Positions 28,010-37,180 are shown, numbered from the stretch's first letter. The stretch: DNA of 64,000 nt from Cyanobacteriota bacterium (GCA_022402445.1 JAKRSF010000013.1:186001-250000); one strand, 5' to 3'. Made by a program: numbers and translations. The notes: a model not told the origin generated them from the letters alone.

Positions 28010-28741
28010 ATGATTCGCCTATTGGTTGGGATTCTCGTTTTCGTCATCAACGGCATTTATAAAGATCGCCCCTATCCGCGTTTTTACGTCCTTGAAACCG
28101 TCGCCCGCGTTCCCTATTTCGCCTACCTTTCGGTCCTGCATTTGTACGAAAGCATTGGCCTGTGGCGCAAGGCGGATTGGCTCAAGGTTCACTTCGCCGA
28201 ATCGTGGAACGAACTGCACCACCTGCTGATCATGGAAGAACTGGGCGGTAGCCAATTCTGGGCCGATCGCCTCCTGGCCCGCTCCGCCGCCCTGCTGTAT
28301 TACTGGATCGTCGTGGGCATTTATTTGGTGTCGCCCCGGTCCGCCTACCGGTTTATGGAATTGGTGGAGGAACATGCCTACGCCACCTACGATAAATTCT
28401 TGACGGAATTTGAAGCGACTCTCAAACAGCAACCGGCCCCCGCGATCGCGAAGAGCTACTACCGCGACGGCGATTTGTATATGTTTGACGAATTCCAAAC
28501 CGCCCGCGTCCCCAGCGATCGCCGCCCGGTGATGGAAACGCTCTACGACACCTTTGTGGCGATCCGCGACGACGAAATGGAGCACGTCAAAACCATGGCC
28601 GCCTGCCAAAAACCGGAAACGGCGATGGAAACCCTCAGCCCCCACGCCGCCGCCGCCCTGGTCCACGGTGCGGAAACGGAAATGGTCATGGTGACGGAAA
28701 ATTCCACCCCGGAAACGGCCCCCCAGGAAACCGCATCCTAA
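28010..28741 (+). CDS. Plastid-type terminal oxidase (alternative oxidase family)
   Basis: This di-iron quinol oxidase takes electrons from plastoquinol to oxygen at the thylakoid and relieves over-reduction. Iron ligands are all present: Glu29 (VLET), Glu68 and His71 (NELHH), Glu120 or 121 (EEHAYATYDKF), and Glu189 with His192 (RDDEMEH). The monotopic membrane-binding helices lie around 88-108. It has 243 residues with a short, Thr-rich C-terminal extension. The ribosome site AGAGGAAA precedes ATG 28010. It is convergent with a repeat protein gene. Confidence 0.95.
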   Translation: MIRLLVGILVFVINGIYKDRPYPRFYVLETVARVPYFAYLSVLHLYESIGLWRKADWLKVHFAESWNELHHLLIMEELGGSQFWADRLLARSAALLYYWIVVGIYLVSPRSAYRFMELVEEHAYATYDKFLTEFEATLKQQPAPAIAKSYYRDGDLYMFDEFQTARVPSDRRPVMETLYDTFVAIRDDEMEHVKTMAACQKPETAMETLSPHAAAALVHGAETEMVMVTENSTPETAPQETAS

Positions 28742-28778
28742 TCGTTTCCTAGCGATTTTCGGAAATTGTTGAGGGATG

Positions 28779-28827
28779 AAAAAATCGAGGGTTAGGACGC
28801 AGAAAAATGGCACCCTGGCCCTCGATT
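28779..28827 (-). terminator. Intrinsic terminator of the repeat-protein gene
   Basis: AATCGAGGG (28783-28791) pairs with CCCTCGATT (28819-28827). On the minus strand the stem is followed by a run of six T. The loop is about 27 bases and may hold inner pairs. It lies between the convergent PTOX and repeat-protein genes. Confidence 0.6.
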
Positions 28828-28865
28828 GATTGTTGAGAGTTTTGGAGGTTTAGGTTTTTGAGCCT

Positions 28866-29192
28866 TTAGGCATTGGACTCCAGATTTTCGCGGGCGCGCT
28901 CCAGCAACGTGTCATGGAGATGCCCATCCTGCTGACGCGACTCCGCCAACAATTCCCGCGCCTGCTCCTCCGTTTCCGGGTGGCTCACCTCCTCCTGCGA
29001 TCGCTCCAGCAGCGTTTCATGGCGGTGGTCTTCCTGATGACGCGACTCCGCCAGCAATTCCCGCGCCTGCTCATCGGTTTCGGGGGCATTGGTCACCCCT
29101 TCCTGGGCGCGCTCTAGCAACGTTTCATGTTGGTGGGCCGCCTGGTGACGCTCTTGGCTGGCGAGTTCCCTGGCCCGATCTTCTACGCTCAT
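28866..29192 (-). CDS. Small three-repeat protein of unknown function
   Basis: The 108 residues are almost entirely three copies of a charged unit of about 36 residues, each with the core ARELLAESRHQ...H-HETLLERAQE (first copy RARELASQERHQ). Coding sequence is repeated too. It is predicted helical, without membrane segments or cysteines, and very rich in Glu, Arg and His. The copies are similar but not identical in DNA, consistent with a selected protein rather than a fresh slippage event. I do not recognise a family. It is convergent with the oxidase gene and ends in a good terminator. Confidence 0.75.
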   Translation of the reverse strand: MSVEDRARELASQERHQAAHQHETLLERAQEGVTNAPETDEQARELLAESRHQEDHRHETLLERSQEEVSHPETEEQARELLAESRQQDGHLHDTLLERARENLESNA

Positions 29193-29398
29193 GGCTATCC
29201 CTAAATCCTATAAATTGGGCGATCGCAACGAAGCGGGGTCCAATGGCGCTTTGCCCGAGGCCGCTGCCCAGGAAGCCACACCCCCCAAAACCGATCCTAG
29301 GACACCGCCGGGGGGTCCGCCTCACCGCCGGGGGGTTGTCGCAAATTTCGTTACGGGAAATGGTCTAAATGTTAGGAGACCCAGATAAATGTGGGGGA

Positions 29399-30070
29399 TT
29401 AGGGTGACTTTGAGCGCCGGAGCCACAGGGCAAAGAGATCCACGGCGCGGGCGGCGAGGTAATCCTCCCGGTAGCTGTCGCCGATGTGCCATGCCTCCTG
29501 GGGGCTGCACCGATGCTTGTGGAGCGCCACCTCAAAAATGTGGGGATTGGGTTTGGCGGCCCCGACCTCGGTGGAAATGGTGACCGTGCGGAAGTGGTGA
29601 TCGAGTTCGAGGGCTTGGAGGACCGGGTGGATGCGGGTGTCGAAGTTGGAAATGATGCCCAGTTCGATGCCAAGTCCCTGCCACTGCTGGAGGGTGGCGC
29701 GCACTTCGGGGTAGACGACCCAGGGGGCGGCGGTGGCGAAGTGGCTATAGAGGCGCGAAAAAAAGTCGTCGAATTTGATGCCGCTGAATTGGTCGAGGTC
29801 GCCGCTGAGGGTGAGGGTTTGGCGCGCGATCGCCTTCCACCAGTTGTATTCTTCGATGACGAGATCTTCGGGGGCGACGCCGGGGAAGGAGCAGGGATCG
29901 GCCTGTTTGAAGGCTTGGAAGAAGGCGCGGTTGAGGGCAGCGTCGTTGACGATCGCGCCGAGCTGGCGGGCAATGTAGGCATATTGGTGGCCGACGCTGT
30001 GGCGCACGCCGAAGAGGGTGCCGACGGCATCTAGGAAGATGACTTTGGGTTGGGGGCGATCGGCGGGCAT
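29399..30070 (-). CDS. HAD-like hydrolase (HDHD3-type)
   Basis: Haloacid-dehalogenase motifs are visible: motif I VIFLDAVGTLFG (nucleophile Asp14), motif II SNFD, motif III Lys in AAKPNPHIF and motif IV HIGDSYREDYLAA. The second Asp of the DxD pair is Val, as in DAVGT-type members of the HDHD3 group. The cap domain lies between motifs I and II (about 25-120). The substrate is unknown. It is 36 bases upstream of nothing on its strand: its neighbour on the left is the repeat protein and on the right the CHAT gene, same strand. Confidence 0.88.
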   Translation of the reverse strand: MPADRPQPKVIFLDAVGTLFGVRHSVGHQYAYIARQLGAIVNDAALNRAFFQAFKQADPCSFPGVAPEDLVIEEYNWWKAIARQTLTLSGDLDQFSGIKFDDFFSRLYSHFATAAPWVVYPEVRATLQQWQGLGIELGIISNFDTRIHPVLQALELDHHFRTVTISTEVGAAKPNPHIFEVALHKHRCSPQEAWHIGDSYREDYLAARAVDLFALWLRRSKSP

Positions 30071-30106
30071 GGGGGGATCAGGGGTGAGGGCAGGATGATG
30101 CCAGGA

Positions 30107-32521
30107 TTATTTTAGGGGCTCTGGATTGGCGGGGATTTCGCGCCAGGCGATCGCGGCGCTTTCGGTCCAGAGCCAGCTTTGGCCGCTGATCTGGGCGGTG
30201 AGGGCGGTTTCCCCCTGGGCGGCGACCCGTTGGCGGTAGGCGATCGCGGCGTTGCGGTATTCGGTGGCGCGGTCGGGGTTGTCCTTGCTGCGCGCCCATT
30301 GGACCAGGGCTAAACCGGCGAGGGCATTGAGTTCCGCGATCGCGGCGCGATCGGCGATCGGGTCGGCTCCGGCCAGGGGGACGGGGTTGGCGGGGGCTTG
30401 GGCTTGCAGGATTTTCAGGGCCTCTTGCCACTGGTTTTCCGCCTCGTCTAGGAAGGTGCGCCGAATGGCCAGGTCCGCCGGGGCAAGCTGGTAGTTGCGA
30501 TATTGGGCGAATCCGAGGGCGTTGCGATAGTCAAAATTATCCGGTTCCGCCGCGATCGCCGCCGTCCAGTCCCGCACCACGTCCGCGATGCCATAGGGAC
30601 TCGTGGCCCCGTCCGCCCGCAGCAGTTGCCACCCCAGCCGCCCCCGCAGCCACTGGACCTGGGGCGTGAGGCCGTCGGTGGGAATGGCGCTGACGACGGT
30701 CTGGGCCTCCCGTAGGGCGTTGCGATCGAGGAGGGTTTGTAGGGCTGCCGCGCCGCCGCCGCTGTCCCGTTGATTGAACCGAAAACTGGCCAGTTCCATG
30801 ACGATCGCGGTGCTGGCATCGTCGAGGTTTTGGGGATCGAGGGTGGCGATGGGGTTAGGGGCGGGCGCGGGCAGGGGGGCGGGACCGGGCGATCGCGGCC
30901 AGTTCAGACCAATCACGCCGATGGCGGTGGCCACCAAACCGCCCGCCACCCAAGGGGCTGAGGATTTGAGCAGGCGATCGCGGATCGAGTCAAATCCTAG
31001 TCTTGGCTGGCTTTGAGATTCTGAAGGGATTGATCTGCCGCGATCGCCCGGATCCGCCGCGATCGCCCCCCCATCCCCCACGGATTGGGCGGGCCGCGTC
31101 GCCGGTGCCGGTGCCGGATTCGCCGCTAGGTTCGGCGTCAGGTTGGATTTGAGATTCGGCGTTAGCTGGGGCATCACATCCTCACTCGGGCGATCGTCCC
31201 AGGCCGGTTGGAAAGCCGCCGCCCCCGCCGCCCCCGCCACGCGCCCGCCCGCCATCGGCGGCTCAAACAGCAGCCCATCAAAGGCCGGATGGAGATACAA
31301 AATCGGCAGCGCCCAATAGAATCCATCGGACCCGTAGGCGGACACCAGCCCCTGCCGCACCCGGTTCAGGCTCAGATCCACCGGATAACCGGGCTGGAGA
31401 TTGCGATAGAACAACTGGGTCAGGGTCAAGGCCACATCGTCGGGGATTTGCTCCGCCATGGCCAACACCCCCGGCAGGCCGCGCTTCACCAGGGCCGCTG
31501 CGAGGTTATCCACCGCCGTGGTGTCTTCGAGCAGGGGGCGATCGCCCGCCGCCGTGTAGCTACCCCGACAGGAGTTGAAAAAAGCCAATAACGTGCCATT
31601 ATTCGCCAAAAGGCCCGATAAATCCTCACCGCTGAGGGTTTCCGTCAGGCCCGTGCGGCGGCTCACCAGATGGAGCGTGCCCCCGTCGGCTCCGGGGCTG
31701 CTGTGGCCCGCGTAGTGAAAAATTTGATATTGCCGCTGCTCCAATGCCGTGGTCAGTTCCGTGCGATCGGGCTGCTCCAGCACATCCAGGACAATATTGC
31801 AGCCGTCGGCCCGGTACCGTTCCTCCAGTTCCGATCGCAGCCGCGCCACCTCCTGATGCAGTTCAAGGCTGGCCTGATCGTCCGGCGAGGCGATCGCCAT
31901 CAGAATCCGCAAACTGTCGGACCGGCGGTGGGCGCGGATTTGTTGCTCCAGATCCAGACCCCGAGACGCTTGGTAGCGCGATCGCGAAAAGACAATGCCC
32001 GTGCCCGTCGTGAGGAGATGGCCGTCGCTGTAGAGGGCTTCCCAGGGGAGGCGGGGGAGGCGATCGCCCTTGAGCACCAGCCGCAACCGCAGGGGAGCCC
32101 CGTGGCTTTGGGACACGCTCTGGGCCGCCAGCCAACTGTCGCGGATCGCCCCCTGAAACAGCGCGTCATAGAGTTCTCGCCCCAGGGCCGTCAGGCGGGC
32201 GGCGCGATCGCCGGGGCTACTCGGCCCCCAGAGCAAACTTTCTAGGGGCGATTCCATCAACTGCCGCGCCTGATCGAGCCACCGCTCCACCGGCCAGACC
32301 ACCTCTCCTTCCGCGATCGGCACACCGGGGGCATAGCGCTCCGTCCGCAGCAGGTAGCGATGATCGTCCCCCTGGGAACTGCCGAGGGGGGTGACGGACA
32401 GGTGAAATTCCTGGGGGAAGGCTTGGGGGAAGGAAAAATCGGTACCCGGCACGGGGGGATCTCCTGCGGGGCGATAGGGGCCAGCGGGGGGCGATCGCGC
32501 GATCGCGGTTTTGCCCATCAT
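30107..32521 (-). CDS. CHAT-domain protease with membrane anchor and TPR-like C terminus
   Basis: CHAT domains are caspase-like peptidases. The catalytic dyad is intact: His273 in FHYAGHS and Cys318 in FFNSCRGS, within a domain at about 110-420. An Ala/Pro-rich linker leads to one transmembrane helix (about 520-540, WVAGGLVATAIGVIG) and a helical repeat region (about 570-800) that looks TPR-like. The topology implies a membrane-tethered protease. It lies downstream of an OB-fold-like gene and a membrane subtilase on the same strand. Its substrate is unknown; family members in other bacteria cut partner proteins during immune-type responses. Confidence 0.9.
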   Translation of the reverse strand: MMGKTAIARSPPAGPYRPAGDPPVPGTDFSFPQAFPQEFHLSVTPLGSSQGDDHRYLLRTERYAPGVPIAEGEVVWPVERWLDQARQLMESPLESLLWGPSSPGDRAARLTALGRELYDALFQGAIRDSWLAAQSVSQSHGAPLRLRLVLKGDRLPRLPWEALYSDGHLLTTGTGIVFSRSRYQASRGLDLEQQIRAHRRSDSLRILMAIASPDDQASLELHQEVARLRSELEERYRADGCNIVLDVLEQPDRTELTTALEQRQYQIFHYAGHSSPGADGGTLHLVSRRTGLTETLSGEDLSGLLANNGTLLAFFNSCRGSYTAAGDRPLLEDTTAVDNLAAALVKRGLPGVLAMAEQIPDDVALTLTQLFYRNLQPGYPVDLSLNRVRQGLVSAYGSDGFYWALPILYLHPAFDGLLFEPPMAGGRVAGAAGAAAFQPAWDDRPSEDVMPQLTPNLKSNLTPNLAANPAPAPATRPAQSVGDGGAIAADPGDRGRSIPSESQSQPRLGFDSIRDRLLKSSAPWVAGGLVATAIGVIGLNWPRSPGPAPLPAPAPNPIATLDPQNLDDASTAIVMELASFRFNQRDSGGGAAALQTLLDRNALREAQTVVSAIPTDGLTPQVQWLRGRLGWQLLRADGATSPYGIADVVRDWTAAIAAEPDNFDYRNALGFAQYRNYQLAPADLAIRRTFLDEAENQWQEALKILQAQAPANPVPLAGADPIADRAAIAELNALAGLALVQWARSKDNPDRATEYRNAAIAYRQRVAAQGETALTAQISGQSWLWTESAAIAWREIPANPEPLK

Positions 32522-32591
32522 CCATCGAGACCGTCCTGATGGGCAGCGGGTGCCCGTGAAGGAAGGAATGGTAGATGCACCCTGACGATTG

Positions 32592-32650
32592 AGCCCCCCG
32601 GACCCTGGTGATGTGATCCAGCGGTTGGGGGCTTTTTATTGGCCGTTTTG
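32592..32650 (+). terminator. Plus-strand intrinsic terminator without an upstream gene
   Basis: AGCCCCC (32592-32598) pairs with GGGGGCT (32637-32643), enclosing an inner CTGG/CCAG hairpin, and is followed by TTTTTATT. The orientation is plus, yet the neighbouring genes are on the minus strand. It could end a small RNA or an antisense transcript running over the CHAT 5' end. Confidence 0.6.
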
Positions 32651-32694
32651 ATGGGGCCGAGTGGGCGGGGCCGTCATGCCGGTTCTGCGGAGCC

Positions 32695-32952
32695 CTAGGG
32701 TGCTTCGAGGGCGGTGGCTTCAAAAACCGGGCCGATCGCGGCTAGGGTCATCATATCCTCGCGAATTCGCCCCCGGACCCGCACCCGTTGCCCCGCACCC
32801 CACCCTGCGTCGGATCCCGGTTGCAAGGCGGGCGGCACCGGTTGCAGTTCGTAGCGATCGCCCGTGGCCGTTGCGATCGCCCAACCCCCCAGGCCCACCG
32901 CGATCGGCTCTAGGATCCCTTCAATTTCCATTTCATCCGATCCAGCGGCCAT
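32695..32952 (-). CDS. Small OB-fold-like protein (DUF5818-like)
   Basis: The 85 residues look like a single beta-barrel: 'EIEGILEPIAVGLGGWAIAT' then GDRYEL, GQRVRVRGRIRED and a last strand. This resembles the short OB-fold proteins found in cyanobacteria that carry a G-W and an RVRVRGR motif. No catalytic residues are seen. It starts 54 bases after the subtilase stop on the same strand and precedes the CHAT gene. Function is unknown and the family name is tentative. Confidence 0.6.
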   Translation of the reverse strand: MAAGSDEMEIEGILEPIAVGLGGWAIATATGDRYELQPVPPALQPGSDAGWGAGQRVRVRGRIREDMMTLAAIGPVFEATALEAP

Positions 32953-33006
32953 AGGATTTTCAGTCTCCAGGTTGTCTGATGTGTTTGGGGATGATGTTGA
33001 TTGCGC

Positions 33007-34806
33007 CTAAACGCGGATCGGGCGCTCGAAGGTTTGGGCCGCCAGCTTCCCGAGGCCCAGACACAGCAGGCCATTGATCAGCAGATAGCCCCTCGCGATC
33101 GCGCCGGACCCCAGCCACAGCAGCGCCGGATCCGCGATCGCGCTCACCCCCAAACAGGCCGCCATACCCAGCGCCGTCCCCACCGCAAACCGCTTCAGCA
33201 CCGGATGGCCCAGCAGCAGCAGCACCAACACCGCCGGAATCGCCACACTCGCAAAGATCGGATTGAGGGCCGGATTCCCCGAAATGGCCGTACCCAACTC
33301 CGCGATCGAACTGCCCAGCACCCGCAGGGGCCATTGGGGCGCATCAAACAGGTACAGCGATCGCAACCCAAACACACCGCTGCTGCCCGCTACTAAACCC
33401 CCCGCCATGGCCCAGGACCAGCGGAACGGGAAATAATTGCGCAGGAACCACGCCAGCAAATAGGACCCAATCACCATCGCCAGCTTCGGCAGCAGGGCCA
33501 CCGCGCCGCCGTCAATCCAAAACTTCGGATTGAGGTACCCGTTATCGCGCACCCAGCGGAAAAAGTCGCGGGGCGTAATCTGTCCCTTCTGGGCCAACTC
33601 CACCGCCGCCGCCGCGTCCAACTGCCCCGCCCCGTAGTGGTTCAGGGGATCTTCACCGGGCGATCGCGCCGATCGCGTCAGCACCTCCGTCACCTGGGCC
33701 GGATCCGTGACCCCCACCGACTTCACCAAAGCCGCCACCGCCGCCACATGGGGGGAGGCCATGCTCGTACCCTGGTAGGACTCAAACACCGGCTGACCGT
33801 TGGCGGGATTAATGGTTTCCTGCAAAATGCCCCCGAGGCGATCGCCGCGATCGCGCCCCATATCCCCACCGGGCGCACTCAAATCCACCCCCGCCCCGTA
33901 GTTGGAATAGGCGGATTTGATCCCCGTCGGCCCCGTCGCCGCCACGCCGATCACCTTCGGATAGCGCGCCGGATAGCCCGCCCCGTTGGCATTGGCATTG
34001 CCCGCCGCCGCCACCAGGATCACCCCTTTCCCGTAGGCATAGTCAATCGCCTCGCGCATCAGGGCACTTTCCCCCGCACCCCCCAGGCTCATATTGATCA
34101 CATCGGCCCCGTTGTCCGCCGCGAAGCGAATCGCCTCGGCAATGTCCGCCACGGTGCCGCCGCCGGACGCCCCCAACACCTTCAGGGGCATCAACGTCAC
34201 CCCATGGGCCACCCCCGCCACGCCGTAGCCATTGTTGGTTGCCTGGGCGATCGTCCCCGCCACGTGGGTGCCGTGGCCCGCATCGTCTCGGGCGTCCTCG
34301 CGATCATTGACGAAATCGTAGCCTTTTGTAAATTTCACCCCCTCCAGATCCGGCACGGGGGAGATGCCCGTATCAATGACCGCCACCACGACGCCGGAGC
34401 CGTCCGTTTCTTCCCAGGCCCGCTCGACGTTGATGCTGCGCAAGTTCCACTGTTTGCCGTAGTCGGGATCGTTGGGGGTGCGCTGGCTGAAGTATTGGTA
34501 GTTGGGCTGGGCCGATTCCACCGCCGCCGCGAGGGGTTTCCATTGCAGCAGCCGATCAAGGACCGGGCGATCGTCGTTGACCACATAAACGCGATCGCCC
34601 TTTGAAAATTCGCTATTGAGCCGGGGCGTCACCCCAAAGGTTGTTTCGATCGCCGCTAGGGTTTGATCGAGCTCCGTCGCCGCGATCGCCTCTTGGAAAT
34701 CAATGGCCACCGAGTCATAGACCCCCGCCGTGGCGGCCCCGCGAAACTGCCCCACCGCAAAGCTCAAGCCAACGAGAAAAAGCAAAAGGGCGATCGCGCG
34801 TTTCAT
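33007..34806 (-). CDS. S8 subtilisin-like serine protease with C-terminal membrane domain
   Basis: The protein has a signal peptide (1-28), a propeptide-like region (about 30-110) and a subtilase domain (about 115-400) with the complete triad: Asp145 (VIDTGI), His178 (GHGTHVAG) and Ser348 (GTSMASP), plus oxyanion Asn270 (AAGN). Residues 425-599 are hydrophobic, with about four to five transmembrane helices. The catalytic domain is therefore likely in the periplasm or thylakoid lumen, anchored at its C terminus. It is the first gene of a minus-strand run leading to the OB-fold-like and CHAT genes. Confidence 0.93.
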   Translation of the reverse strand: MKRAIALLLFLVGLSFAVGQFRGAATAGVYDSVAIDFQEAIAATELDQTLAAIETTFGVTPRLNSEFSKGDRVYVVNDDRPVLDRLLQWKPLAAAVESAQPNYQYFSQRTPNDPDYGKQWNLRSINVERAWEETDGSGVVVAVIDTGISPVPDLEGVKFTKGYDFVNDREDARDDAGHGTHVAGTIAQATNNGYGVAGVAHGVTLMPLKVLGASGGGTVADIAEAIRFAADNGADVINMSLGGAGESALMREAIDYAYGKGVILVAAAGNANANGAGYPARYPKVIGVAATGPTGIKSAYSNYGAGVDLSAPGGDMGRDRGDRLGGILQETINPANGQPVFESYQGTSMASPHVAAVAALVKSVGVTDPAQVTEVLTRSARSPGEDPLNHYGAGQLDAAAAVELAQKGQITPRDFFRWVRDNGYLNPKFWIDGGAVALLPKLAMVIGSYLLAWFLRNYFPFRWSWAMAGGLVAGSSGVFGLRSLYLFDAPQWPLRVLGSSIAELGTAISGNPALNPIFASVAIPAVLVLLLLGHPVLKRFAVGTALGMAACLGVSAIADPALLWLGSGAIARGYLLINGLLCLGLGKLAAQTFERPIRV

Positions 34807-34918
34807 GGCTAGCGTCCAGGGTGAGGGAACTCAATTTGATGAATCAGGATGAATCAGTCAGGCGGGGCAATCAGGCGGGGCAACCGGTTGAAAGGTATGC
34901 TGACACAGGGATTGGGGG

Positions 34919-35461
34919 CTAGGGATGAATTTCAATGCTCAGCACATAAACCCCCAGCCGCAACTGCCCCGACCATAGCTCATACTCCAGCCGGAGCGAT
35001 CGCGGGATCGGCGACCCTTCCACCGTCAAATCCCGCGTAAAATTGCGCAACCGCAGGCGATCGTGACTTCCCGGCCCCGAACTTTGGAGCCAGTAGCGAC
35101 TCAGGCCATACACCCCCCGCTCCCAGAGGTGGCGATAGCTAAAGGTGCCATTGCCCTGCATCGTCATCGTGGCCCGGTTCGGCGACACCTCCAGCCACAG
35201 CAGACGGCCTCCGGGCGGCCCCTCTGGCAGCGAAAACCCCGACCATTCCGAATTATTCGTCAACTTCGACGGCTGCGCCGCAGACCCCAAGCCCTCTAGG
35301 CCCGTCGCCATGGCATCCACCACCGCCGGTTCCGTCATCACCAGATGGTAGCGATTCGCATCCTTTTGATAGACCGTCACCGACGTATCTACCAGCGATC
35401 GCACGGCAAGATCCAACGATAACCAGCACACGCTGGCGGGACGGCGATGGTAGGTCAGCAT
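34919..35461 (-). CDS. Conserved-looking hypothetical protein
   Basis: The 180-residue protein is beta-rich and soluble by composition, with segments such as 'YHLVMTEPAVVDAMATGLEG' and a C-terminal 'LRLEYELWSGQLRLGVYVL'. No motif of known enzymes or binding folds is visible to me. The reading frame is clean, codon use matches its neighbours and it lies 112 bases upstream of the subtilase gene on the same strand. Start is ATG 35461. Confidence 0.65.
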   Translation of the reverse strand: MLTYHRRPASVCWLSLDLAVRSLVDTSVTVYQKDANRYHLVMTEPAVVDAMATGLEGLGSAAQPSKLTNNSEWSGFSLPEGPPGGRLLWLEVSPNRATMTMQGNGTFSYRHLWERGVYGLSRYWLQSSGPGSHDRLRLRNFTRDLTVEGSPIPRSLRLEYELWSGQLRLGVYVLSIEIHP

Positions 35462-35830
35462 GGGGTACCCAGGTCTGGAAAAAGAAGGGAAAACGCGAAA
35501 AATCGAAACTCTAGCAATTCAGCCGCCGACTTTTCCCCATCCAAGGCGGGGCCACGCCAACGGAAACCACCGGAACCTAACGACGATACAAACGGGCGAG
35601 TTGAGGGGATCTGCGGAGCCAGCGATCGCGGCCATCGAAGGGCCAAGGCACTGAAAGCCGTTCAATTAAATCTAATCCAATCAACCCAGAAACCCAGCGG
35701 AGCGGCGATCGCGGCCCCGGAAGGCGATAGGATTTGCCCTAGTCATGGTGGATCGCCCTCGAACTAGGCCCTCGAACTGGGGTGATGTTCGGCGGCGCGA
35801 TCGCCCCCGCAAGCCCTAAGCCCAGAGCCG
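35462..35830. other. Divergent spacer before aroA
   Basis: Frames here are short and of poor composition. The region between 35480 and 35720 is less GC-rich than its flanks and could hold promoters for both directions. No repeat or RNA gene is recognised. Confidence 0.4.
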
Positions 35831-37180
35831 ATGCCCTCCCCCATCATAACGTCCCGAACGAATGGTACCCGCCAGCAGCTCGCGATCGCGCCGCCCGCCG
35901 ATGGCCTTGCCCTGACGGGACGGATCCGCATTCCCGGCGACAAGTCCATCTCCCACCGGGCCTTGATGCTCGGGGCGATCGCCCAGGGGGAAACCACCAT
36001 TTCCGGCCTGCTGCTGGGGGAAGATCCGCGCAGCACCGCCGCCTGTTTCCGCGCCCTCGGGGCCACCATCAGCGAGCTCAATGAAACCCAGGTGACCGTC
36101 CAGGGCATTGGCCTGGGGAATTTGGCCGAACCGACGGACGTGCTCGATGCGGGCAACTCCGGCACCACCATGCGCCTGATGCTGGGGATTTTGGCCTCCC
36201 ACCGCGATCGCCTCTTCACGGTCACGGGGGATAGTTCGCTGCGATCGCGTCCCATGGGCCGTGTCATTAACCCCTTGCGGCAGATGGGGGCACAGATTTG
36301 GGGACGACAAAACGACACCCTCGCCCCCCTGGCGGTGCGGGGCAGCCAACTGACCCCCATGACCTACCGATCGCCCATCGCCTCCGCCCAGGTGAAATCC
36401 TGCATCCTGCTGGCGGGCCTGATGGCGGAGGGGGCCACGACGGTGATCGAGCCGTCCCTGTCGCGGGACCACAGTGAACGGATGCTGGCGGCCTTTGGGG
36501 CGGAAGTCATTGTCGATCCGGAAACCGTCAGCGCCACGGTGGTCGGCCCCGCCAAGCTCACCGGGCGGCCGGTCATTGTGCCGGGGGATATCAGTTCTGC
36601 GGCCTTTTGGCTGGTGGCCGCCGCGATCGTCCCTGGGTCGGATCTGGTGGTGGAGAATGTGGGGATCAACCCTACCCGCACCGGGATCCTGGATGCCCTG
36701 GCCCTGATGGGGGCGGACATTACGCTGGAAAATGAACGGGATGCGGCGGGGGAACCGGTGGCGGACATCCGCGCCCGCTATGGTCCCCTGACGGGCTGCG
36801 AGTTGTCGGGGGATTTGATCCCGCGCGCGATCGATGAAATCCCGATCCTGGCGGTGGCGGCGGCGGCGGCGACGGGCAAGACCACCATTCGTGATGCGGC
36901 GGAACTGCGGGTCAAAGAAAGCGATCGCTTGGCCGTCACAGCCAGTGAATTGGCGCGGTTGGGGGTGGCGATCGCGGAATTGCCCGACGGCCTAGAAATC
37001 ACGGGCGGTCAACCCCTCGTCGGCGCGGCGGTCGATAGCCACACGGACCACCGCATCGCCATGGCCCTCGCGATCGCCGCCCTGACCGCCCAGGGTTGCA
37101 CCACCATTGATCGCGCCGAAGCCGCCGCCATTTCCTACCCCAGCTTCATCGAAACCCTCTCGGACCTCTGTCAGGGTTAG
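35831..37180 (+). CDS. aroA: 3-phosphoshikimate 1-carboxyvinyltransferase (EPSP synthase)
   Basis: EPSP synthase joins shikimate-3-phosphate and phosphoenolpyruvate in the chorismate pathway and is the glyphosate target. The sequence matches the class II-like branch: '[19 protein letters not shown]', the GNSGTTMRL loop, [12 protein letters not shown], and the C-terminal LRVKESDRL and '[13 protein letters not shown]'. In the glyphosate-contact loop the residue aligned with the resistance-linked Ala of CP4 is Gly (NSGTTMR), so sensitivity is expected. At 449 residues it is full length. It stands alone, convergent with the CAAD gene. Confidence 0.97.
   Translation: MPSPIITSRTNGTRQQLAIAPPADGLALTGRIRIPGDKSISHRALMLGAIAQGETTISGLLLGEDPRSTAACFRALGATISELNETQVTVQGIGLGNLAEPTDVLDAGNSGTTMRLMLGILASHRDRLFTVTGDSSLRSRPMGRVINPLRQMGAQIWGRQNDTLAPLAVRGSQLTPMTYRSPIASAQVKSCILLAGLMAEGATTVIEPSLSRDHSERMLAAFGAEVIVDPETVSATVVGPAKLTGRPVIVPGDISSAAFWLVAAAIVPGSDLVVENVGINPTRTGILDALALMGADITLENERDAAGEPVADIRARYGPLTGCELSGDLIPRAIDEIPILAVAAAAATGKTTIRDAAELRVKESDRLAVTASELARLGVAIAELPDGLEITGGQPLVGAAVDSHTDHRIAMALAIAALTAQGCTTIDRAEAAAISYPSFIETLSDLCQG

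Noticed and set aside
32549-32583. SRP (4.5S) RNA candidate
   Set aside because: The GAAGGAAGG stretch recalls the SRP loop, but the conserved GGTCAGG and GCAGC elements and long closing stem are absent.
33637-34605. 322-residue plus-strand frame opposite the subtilase
   Set aside because: It is a shadow of the intact subtilase on the minus strand, with His/Arg-rich composition.
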